DNA from: Ceratobasidium sp. AG-K
Lineage: Eukaryota > Basidiomycota > Agaricomycetes > Cantharellales > Ceratobasidiaceae
Length of the DNA: 64,000 nucleotides
Assembly: GCA_037039685.1 (NCBI GenBank)
Contig: JAWNGF010000007.1
Location: 868,001-932,000 of the forward strand
Reading direction: 5' to 3'
Part shown: positions 56,478 through 64,000 of the stretch, piece after piece
How the letters are laid out: each line of letters begins with the position of its first letter
How positions within the stretch are numbered: the first letter of the stretch is position 1
Position numbers and translations under genes: made by a program
The notes under the pieces: model-generated
The model's database searches: none
What the model was told of the DNA's origin: nothing
Seen by the model: the letters and a program-made list of their open reading frames with translations, nothing else

Positions 56478-56746
56478 TGTTGAATATATACAGTCTTATA
56501 CGTAGATATATGTGCATCACGTGATTGTGTCCACATGGATGCACGCTTCACGGAAGTTTTACCCTCAGTTCTCTACTCTCAAGTAGCACGAGCTGAGGTA
56601 TAGTTTAGTTTTTACTTTTCTTTTCTATTGCTTACATTTCCTGTAGATACAAAACTATCTAGGTATATATATGCGAGTTCTCTACTCTCAAGTAGCACGA
56701 GCTGAGATACAGAACTATCTAGCTCAGCACTGCACTTATCTCAAGA
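56478..56746 (+). repeat. Copia F 3' LTR
   Basis: 269 bp, paired with 51846–52114 and followed by target duplication TTGAG (56747–56751). Confidence 0.94.
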
Positions 56747-58359
56747 TTGAGTACCTCCTTGAATTGGTTGATAAGAGCTTCCTCTCCCCAGTTGATGTCA
56801 ATCATGTGGAAGCAGAATTCCGTTGCATAATTTGCTACTGAGTTGATTTGTTTGCTTTTATGGATGTTGGCTTCTGCCTTGGCCTTCTTGTTAGGGTCGC
56901 TAAATTGTTCCATGAAGTGCGACTTGAATGTTTCCCATGACGTGAGGTTTGGGTCAGGTACTCCATTGTTCATGGATTGGAGCAGCACTTGGGCCCAATG
57001 TGTGGCGGATCTGTTATCCGATTTAAAATTGGCTAGCACTTCTCTAATCCGTTCTTGTCCCAAGCTGTATTGGTTGCCCAACCTGACAAAGTAGCTCTCC
57101 ATATGGGTGATGAACGTTTCTGCTCCTTCTCCTTTCTTTCTGTCAAAAGCTTCTGGTCTAGTTACTTTTGGACACCTATTTTCCCTTCTGTTGTCAGGGT
57201 TTTCAGAAAGCTGACGTAGCCTTTGTTCCAATTTGTCAATCCTGGTTGATTCTGCTTTGGGGTGGGGAGGTGATACAGCCTGTAGGGATGCTTCATCCAT
57301 CTGTTTGCGCATGTTGTTGATTGTTTCTTGCATAGTGTTAATTTGTCTGATTGCAATCCTTCCGTCTCCCCTTAGCCCTTCTAGTCCTTGGGTGACTGCC
57401 TTGTTCCAGGCTAACTGTGCCTGCCTTGTGGTGTTAAGATCCTCTTGTACATTGTTTACCAATCCTTGTGTGTTTGTGACTTTGTTTCTTAGGCGGATTA
57501 CGTCTTGTCCAACCAGGAAGCTGTTGTGTTCACTGTTTTGTGCAGCAGTAAGGATATCTGTCAGGGTTCCTTGTAGGTTGTTGAGGGAATTGTTGAAGAT
57601 TTGTTGGTTGTTAGCCAACACTTGGGTAGATTGTTCTAACCCGTTGAGTCTTCTATCAATTGTTATCCTCATTCCATCAATAATCCTTAAGAGTGCGTTG
57701 TGCCTTCCAAGGTGAAGATCGTCAAGGTTGTCAAGATTGTTAATCATAGTCCTACTGCTGGAACTAGAACTTGAGCTGGGAATCCCAGGGATGTCTTGGC
57801 CTTCAGTTGCTGTTGCTTGCTGCAAATACCCTTGTGGTACATATGGCGGTGCTGGGTTGACTGGTGTCACGGCCTGAGAGCTTATTGGGATTGGACCGGC
57901 ATTGGTGATAGTTCCCGTAATCTGGGGTATTTGAGGAGTGTGGGAAATATGCGGTGTGGGAGGGGGTCTGATTGGAACAAGGGATACGCCCCCATGAGCT
58001 TCAGGTTGAGGAGAAAAAAACTGTCTTCTGGGTCCCATAGGCCATAGTGTGCATGATGGACCTGGAGTTGCGTTTGAGATAGGGATTTGGATAGTGACCG
58101 GTGTGGGGTTGTTGGTAATATCCCCTGGTTCTCTAGTAACAATGGTAGGTTCTTCTTGTACAACTGAAACGTTCTTGGTGTTGAATGTTCCAGGCATAGA
58201 GGCTTGGCTTTGTGGGCAAGACCTTGCTGGTCCTCCTGCCCATGCATGTGCAATATCCTGTTCATTGAGGGAACTTGTAGGTCTTGACGCCCTACTTGGT
58301 CCTCTCCTTGTTGATAATGGCGTTGCAAGGTGTGATCCTTCGTCCTCCTGAATGGACAT
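56747..58359 (-). pseudogene. Gypsy B gag, N-terminal part
   Basis: It opens at ATG 58359 (MSIQEDEGSHLATPLSTRRG) just inside the 5' LTR. About 200 residues are Pro/Thr/Ser-rich and disordered. A long coiled coil (NALLRIIDGMRITIDRRLNG ... TTRQAQLAWNKAVTQGLEGL) follows, then a capsid domain (KGEGAETFITHMESYFVRLG, TSWETFKSHFMEQFSDPNKK, NSVANYATEFCFHM). The frame is open until copia F interrupts it after INQFKEVLN. This part has no stop at all, so the gag was intact when copia F landed. Confidence 0.85.
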
Positions 58360-58381
58360 GATTGTTAAGCTTGTTTTGTAA

Positions 58382-58830
58382 TGTTGTAGGCTTCTTCTTG
58401 GTGGCAATGAGACAAGCCGCAATGGAGAGTGGACGGCACTAAGACCTAAGTGACCTCTTGAACCACAACACACTTAAGTGTCTGTAGGCTCTTGAGGGTA
58501 GGGGTGGTTCAAAGTGTCACTCAAGTGGGATGTTTGACGAGACAAAACAAGCTGGGGTTACCAGGCTTGTTGGTCCTCTATATATATTCAAGAAGTGGCC
58601 AAGTCATACAAAGCACAGCCACAAGAGTCATAGCAGTCTACCAATCAGGAGTGTCCAAGTGAGTCATGCTGTATGAACAGACATGACTTGTAAAAGGCAC
58701 AGCCGCGTTACACAATGTAACAGGATAACCACAAGAAGGTGGCAACGCGGCAAACAGGAAAGTGACAAAAAGAAGCAAACAGACGGGCAAGACAACAGAC
58801 AAGTCTGATGGAGTGAGTTGGCTCACAACA
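58382..58830 (-). repeat. Gypsy B 5' LTR
   Basis: 449 bp, TG...CA, paired with 46733–47180 and followed by GAAAG. The start of gag lies only about 22 bases inside it. Confidence 0.93.
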
Positions 58831-58835
58831 GAAAG

Positions 58836-59029
58836 CATTGGAAATCACCTCAAATCCACCCATGGCCACTAAATCACTTCAAATCCACCCTCAGTCACCA
58901 AATTACCTCAAATCACCATAGCCCCAAAAGGTCCAGAAATGGTATATATTGCCAATGACCATCAAACATAGATCAAATGGGCCTCTAATTGAACATTGGG
59001 ATATAAAATTTCCCAAATTTGGCAGCTTC
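58836..59029. repeat. AAATCACCTCAAATCCACCC-type repeats
   Basis: Four or more imperfect copies of AAATCACCTCAAATCCACCC with about 25-base spacing (58848–58915). They continue the repeat interrupted by gypsy B. The complementary motif (GTGATTTGGA, GTGATTTCAGG) recurs at about 59460–59530 in an intron of the next gene remnant. Confidence 0.5.
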
Positions 59030-61058
59030 TCATCAAAAATAATTGTGTCTGGGAAAGTATTTTGCAAACATCTCGCTCATTTCTTATCCAAATAAGGTTT
59101 GGTTGCCATATTTGGAAAGCCTGAGGCTGTGCGCACCTGCTGACAAATTTTGATGAATTTGAAATTCCATCAGTTGATGCTGATTTAGCCCCACACAGGC
59201 ACAGCACAGGGCCTTTGACTTTGAAGTTCCTCAATCCCCTTATTTCACTTGTGGGCAGGTCATCCACTGATGCCACCTGGGGGTATTTGATAGCATACAG
59301 TCACATTGATGCACAGGGTAAAGGAATCCCATGGCTGGATCAAAAGGTACCTTTCTATTTGAAATATGACTAATCAATGAAAAATTGTCCAAAAACTACA
59401 ATATCCACATTTGGGCAATTTTGACATGATGGTGAACCTGGGGATTGAGCTGATTTATAGTGATTTGGAGTGATTTGGAGCACCTTGGGTGATTTCAGGT
59501 GATTTCAAACCCAATGGGTGGATTTTGAATGATTTCAAGCCACATTTATGCTTGGAAGCACCTCAAATCCATCCCAAGCCTGGCCTCTGCTTTCAATCAC
59601 TTCCATGAAAAGTGGGTTCTTGCAATCACCAAAAATCTTAACCCCATTTTGCTGATGCAGGGCAAAAGAGCTTACAGATCACCTTGAGTGCCAAGACCTT
59701 TGTGGAAAATACTGGATTGGTGAGAAGGACCAATCTGAGGATAGAATTGACAATGTCTATATTTGGATTGAGCAAAACAGGCAAGATATGCCAATGAAGG
59801 TAAATGAATCTGACTGTGTATAAAACTACCTATTTACTCCACTTTTGCTGCCATTCAACAGTTTGTTTGCCCTCAGCTTAAGCAACATCTCCTTGGTTGT
59901 ATCACTGGCAATTGTAGTCAAGATTTTGCCAATCATGTGCTTGCTCAGGTTGTTGTGAGCCTTGCTCACTCCATCGGACTTGTCTGTGTCTTGCCCTGTC
60001 TTGTGGCTGTGTTTGTTATGTTTTGTTTCTCTTTTCCCACCATGTTGCCACCTTCTTGTGGTTATCCTGTTACATTGTGTAACGCGGCTGTGCTTTGTAC
60101 GAGTCATGTCTGTTCATACAGCATGACTCACATGGACACTCCTGACTGGTAGACTGTGTGACTCATGTGGCTGCGCCTTGTATGACTCGGCCACTTCTGG
60201 TATATATATAGAGGACCAACAAGCCTGGTAACCCCAGCTTGTTTTGTCTTGTCAAAACATTCCCTTTGAGTGACACTTAGAACCACCCCTACCCTCAAGA
60301 GCCTACAGACGCTTAAGTGTATTGTGGCTCAAGAGGTCACTTAGGTCTTAGTGCCGTCCACTCTCCATCGCGGCTCCTCTCATAGCCACCAAGAAGAAGC
60401 TTACGACAAATATCATCCAAGCAGCTAATCTTATCCTGCATTTTGCTGCTGGCTGGACAGCCAACTTGCCACCTTGCATGCACTCATGTAGTGATGATAA
60501 CTTGGATGATGGGGACTGGAAAACATACTATGTGTATTGGTATGTTTGTTTCCTTACACCATTTAGTAGATATTAACTAACTATTCCTACAGGTTTGTTG
60601 ACTGCAACAAGTTGATGCAGTATGTAGGAGGTGGTATTGGATGCTTGCAATATACTTGGGGGGACACTCAAGCAGCAATGGATGAGCTAGCTGGTGAGTA
60701 AATTGATATAGTTTCATCAATGGTGGATATGGATACCAAAGCTAATTCATTGAATGGACATGGTGAAGACAATCCCAAGAACACAGTAGGTACTGGCACT
60801 GGCATCAACAAGGACAAGGTAGGCATGGACAAGGAATTTGTGGGCTGCAACAATGCAGGTGGGCCTGTTGTAGATCGGACAAATCCCAACACCAAGTGTA
60901 TACCATGTGAGACCCAAGGAGTGCAAGCCCAGCCAGCTGATCCTTTGGAGGAAGAAGAGGGATTCAGAGATCCAGAATTTAGTGTGGGAGAGTCCAGCGA
61001 GGAGAGCAAATACAAGGGTGTGGGCATGGATGCACTTGGACTAATTGCTGAGTATTAG
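59030..61058 (+). pseudogene. Unrecognised multi-exon gene remnant split by a solo LTR
   Basis: Exon 1 (about 59030–59346) reads FDEFEIPSVDADLAPHRHST and WGYLIAYSHIDAQGKGIPWL, with a TGA at an Arg-like position near 59123. Exon 2 (about 59661–59799) has LECQDLCGKYWIGEKDQSED. Exon 3 (59862–60539, with the solo LTR 59951–60408 inside) has FVCPQLKQHLLGCITGNCSQ, then NIIQAANLILHFAAGWTANL. Exon 4 (from 60593) has FVDCNKLMQYVGGGIGCLQY. A TAA follows GELAGE at about 60700, but the frame continues to an acidic end (EEEEGFRDPEFSVGESSEES ... LGLIAEY) at 61058. Introns have GT–AG borders. CpG is nearly absent. The YVGGGIG stretch recalls transposon-linked hypothetical proteins of basidiomycetes, but I cannot name a family. 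Confidence 0.5.
59951..60408 (+). mobile_element. Solo LTR of the gypsy B family without target duplication
   Basis: 458 bp, TGTTGTGAGCC ... CTTACGACA, same family and orientation as 45832–46289. Left flank CAGGT and right flank AATAT do not match, unlike all other LTR insertions here. It interrupts exon 3 of the gene remnant. Confidence 0.85.
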
Positions 61059-61760
61059 ATGATAGACAAATTTTGGAATGCCATACTAACTTGGCTACTA
61101 TACATCTGCACAAATCTCATATATGTTACAACTACCTATACCAATCCAATAGTTTTGGCTTCTCTGCTCTGTACATCACATGCTTGCTACAGCCTGATTG
61201 ACCTTTGTCTGTCTGATATTCAGCTGATAAGTTGCAATTGGGCTGGTCAAATCAAACCTACCAGATATGCCACCAGCATTTATGTCACACCCTGATATAT
61301 TATTATATGCCTGTTAGTCTGCTTATATTGAGTGATTTGCCTGCACAATTGTACATAAACCGTTTGGCAACTAATATTTTGTCAATCCGGGTGACCCAAT
61401 TTTAGCATGGTGGTTATTCTATGTAATTGTATAACAGGGCCCATCGCCTCCAATACATCCATCTATACATGCATTGTTTTACCCGTCTGGACTGGGTTTC
61501 GTGATGGATCACTCGTGGTGTACTCGAGAACGCTGGATGGCATTTGCCTCTCCATTAGGGCACCTGGTTATTGCTAGTTACTGACCAATTAAACCAAGGT
61601 CCTCGACTTGGATTAATGCATGGTACTGGTAACTGAACTTGCCACAATTTACAATTCGCGTTGTGCAGCGCAGCTAAAAGTGACAGACGAAATACTCGGC
61701 ACTTGATGCGACTCATGGTATGACCAAAACGGAGATTCCATTGCCCGAAATACATTCATG
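61059..61760. other. Island edge and 3' flank of the GH3 gene
   Basis: It returns from CpG-poor sequence to ordinary host composition at about 61400–61480. No gene, LTR or RNA was recognised. The last part is probably the 3' untranslated region of the beta-glucosidase. Confidence 0.5.
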
Positions 61761-64000
61761 TCAAAAAATGGTGCCCTTGAGCTTGACGTCTCGGCTGCTT
61801 CCACCAACCCAGACTCCAACACTCCCGTTCATCCTTGCCCATCCTTGTCGAGTAGCATCCCAAATGCTCAAATCATATCGGGACAGAGTCAAATCAACCG
61901 ACTTCGACCGGCCAGGCTCGAGCTCAACAATCGTGAACCCGCGAAGGACGTTCGGTGGTTCGTTGGCTGAGGTAGACGGAGTGATATATAATTGAGCAAC
62001 CTCACGACCCTTGACCTTGCCGGTGTTCTTGATTGTGAATGAGACTTTGAAAAGAGGTTCGTGGAGCCTGAAGGTTCGAGAGTTAGTTGGTTGTGGAGCG
62101 GACAATCAGAAAATTGCTCACCAAGTCTCGATACTAGCACCAGTCTTGTTGCCACTCACGCCTCCATCCCACCAGATAAGCTCCTTGGTAGCAGCGGTAG
62201 CGGAGCGAGCAACTTTGAGGCCAGAGTACGCGAAAGTCGTGTAAGAAAGACCAAAGCCAAACTCGTAACGGGGCGCAATGTTTTTCTATCCTGTAAGTTA
62301 GTTTATATTACTAATTTTTAAGTGATGAGGCTCACAGAGTCAAACCACCGATAGTCGATGAGCAGGCCTTCGGTGTAAGGAATCTGTGGTTGAGGGCTAT
62401 CGTCCTTGTATACGACCTGGGCGGGGTAGTCTTCCGGCTTCTTGGCAATCGTGTAAGGCAGCTTGGCAGATGGGTTGTAGTCTCCATAGAGCACATCCAC
62501 GAGAGCATTACCAGATTCTTGACCTGGAAGCCCAGCCCATAAAATCTGACCGCGCATATAGTTGGTTAATAACCACGAATCTAGCACAGCAAGGTCACTC
62601 ACAGCGGTGATGTTGGGATGGTCGACCCAAGGCTCCATGATCATGGGACCAACAGAGTGAACGACAACAACAGTGTTCCTGTTGGCCGCAGCGACAGCCT
62701 TGACCAGTTCGTCGCCATTATGCCAAGCAGTCAAGTTATTTCTGGGCAAGTGAGATCAGCTTTCGCCCAAGCTGGTCGAAATTTTGAACTCACCGGTCAC
62801 CCTCGTTCCCATCAGGAATAATATAGCCCTCGCCCGAATCGCTTGCGATAAACACCAAGGCAGCATCCTTGTTCGCCGCGGCAGTTGCGGCACCAGCGGT
62901 ATCCCAATCGTTAAGCCACCAGCCAATAGAAGTGTGATCGGCCTTCGCGCGTTGCTGAATCGCTTCTAGCGGCTAAAATGACAGTTTAATGTCAGAACAA
63001 TATCCAATAGATTGGCTCTAGCAGACTGACTGAAATCAGGTAAGGGAAGTCGGCAGTCCCAGAGCCCCAGCCCATCGCAAGCGTCCCGTCAAGACCTCCG
63101 CGGTCGGCATAACCGTTCGGCCCACGTTGTGCCGGGCCAGCATCGGAGCCGATTAAGGCCAAAGTGATGGGCTTCTTCAAAGGCAAGGCGTTGTTGACGT
63201 TCTTGAGCAGGACAGTCGAGGCAGCCCCCATCTCCCGTACAACCCTGTTGTCCAGGTCAGATACTACCCCATGTGGGCGAGTCAACCATGAGAACATACT
63301 TATAGTGATCCTCCTGCACGTCGACATGCTTGTTGAACGGATCTAGTGGCCTGAATGCGTCAAAGTTGACATCAGGGAAATTCTTGTCCTGTCCGAGGAG
63401 ATACCAGGCGGCGACGATACGCTGAGCCATATCCTATCATTATTTTATGACGAGGCATGATGTGATGAGAATTATGGTGACGACCCGATAACGTTGATAA
63501 CGTACCGTAACCCTCTCCTCAGCGATCGTTCCATTTTGAACATAACTCGTCAAGTTGGCGCCAAACCAAGAGTCACCCGATTTGAAGGTAATATCGCCGG
63601 GCATGGTCATCTACGCAAGATAATGATAAATTCAGTGTCGATAAAGAATTAACACGACTTACGTCCAAGCCGCGAGCAGCCGAGATGGTTGAATGAGTCG
63701 CAGCCCAGTCAGACATGATGTCTATCGTCACAAATCAATAAATTAGTCAACCATCTACTTCACACTCAAGGGTGTAATGGGACTTACACCCCTGGAATCC
63801 CATCTGATGCTTCAACAACTGGTTCTGCGCATTATCGTTTTCGCACGCCCATGTGCCGTTGACTATCGCAAGTTAGTCCCATTAGGGTGATTCCAGTGGC
63901 ACATTTCAATTATACGTACTCAAGTCTATACGGAGTAAGAATCGTCAGTCAAATTCTACCAAATTTATGAGGAATGAAGCAAATGAATCAAGAACCGACA
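61761..64000 (-). CDS. GH3 beta-glucosidase, 5' end outside the window
   Basis: Multi-exon minus-strand gene ending at TGA 61761–61763. The visible part begins in the N-terminal barrel: VNGTWACENDNAQNQLLKHQ, GFQGYIMSDWAATHSTISAA with the nucleophile Asp at 63708–63710, then GLDMTMPGDI. RIVAAWYLLGQDKNFPDVNF follows, then the alpha/beta domain (AASTVLLKNVNNALPLKKPI, GRGGLDGTLAMGWGSGTADF, VFIASDSGEGYIIPDGNEGD with the acid/base region). WAGLPGQESGNALVDVLYGD and PYTEGLLIDYRWFDS follow, and the protein closes with the fibronectin III-like domain (FTIKNTGKVKGREVAQLYIT). The enzyme releases glucose from beta-glucosides and is normally secreted; the signal peptide lies beyond 64000. Exon borders are GT–AG. 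Confidence 0.9.

Larger units (their letters stand above)
51846..56746 (+). mobile_element. Copia F: full-length Ty1/copia inside gypsy B
   Basis: 4901 bp, with two 269-bp LTRs (51846–52114 and 56478–56746) and a perfect target duplication TTGAG (51841–51845 and 56747–56751). It carries one polyprotein in the order gag, zinc knuckle, protease, integrase, RT, RNase H, with the primer site at 52115 and a purine-rich GAGTGGGCG before the 3' LTR. Its CpG content is much higher than that of E or D, so it is young. About eight TGA stops and a few frameshifts inactivate it. Confidence 0.94.
46733..58830 (-). mobile_element. Gypsy B: chromodomain Ty3/gypsy with extra ORF, split by copia F
   Basis: A minus-oriented element with LTRs of 448 bp (46733–47180) and 449 bp (58382–58830) and a perfect target duplication GAAAG (46728–46732 and 58831–58835). 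Order on its strand: LTR, gag (split by copia F 51846–56746), CCHC knuckle, protease, RT–RNase H, integrase with chromodomain, ORF3, polypurine tract TTAGGGGGGAGTAA, LTR. Without copia F it is about 7.2 kb. Premature stops in pol and gag are TGA at Arg positions. Confidence 0.93.

Overview
This is a fungal genomic window. Most host genes are cut by many short GT–AG introns. There is a GH29 alpha-L-fucosidase, a GH3 beta-glucosidase, a calpain with a ZZ finger, a bZIP factor, a DUF3455 secreted protein and an expanded family of F-box-like proteins. The F-box family style and the chromodomain Ty3/gypsy elements fit an agaricomycete. I infer a Rhizoctonia/Ceratobasidiaceae-type genome from memory of protein families, not from a search.

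Layout. Positions 1–26.6 kb are host DNA: DUF3455 protein (+), bZIP (–), calpain (–), a secreted protein of unknown family (–), alpha-L-fucosidase (+), an intact F-box gene with a decayed tandem duplicate (+), a protein with tubby-like/DUF6593-type domains (+), a truncated F-box pseudogene (–) and a multi-pass membrane protein (+). Positions 26.6–61.4 kb form a CpG-poor transposon island. Host sequence resumes at 61.76 kb with the 3' part of a GH3 beta-glucosidase (–) that runs off the window.

The island is a nest whose order can be read from target-site duplications (TSDs). An old plus-strand gypsy (D) is interrupted by a copia (E). E is interrupted by a chromodomain gypsy (A, 34024–40969, TSD CTGGT) and by a deleted non-autonomous gypsy (C, 41388–45386, TSD TTCCA/TTCTA). 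C contains a solo LTR (TSD TTTGA). A second chromodomain gypsy (B, 46733–58830, TSD GAAAG) carries a copia (F, 51846–56746, TSD TTGAG) inside its gag gene. Further solo LTRs of the B family lie at 45832 (TSD ATCAG) and 59951 (no TSD). The last one splits a multi-exon gene remnant that I do not recognise.

Three observations stand out. First, the elements decay by CpG deamination. Nearly all premature stops in A, B and F are TGA where arginine is expected (CGA to TGA), and paired LTRs differ reciprocally as TG versus CA at five sites that were probably CpG. Second, copia F has a primer site complementary to the anticodon arm of initiator tRNA-Met, and the ATG opposite the CAU anticodon is the first ATG of its polyprotein. 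Third, gypsies B and C carry an open extra ORF between the pol tail and the 3' LTR; in C it is the only intact gene left.
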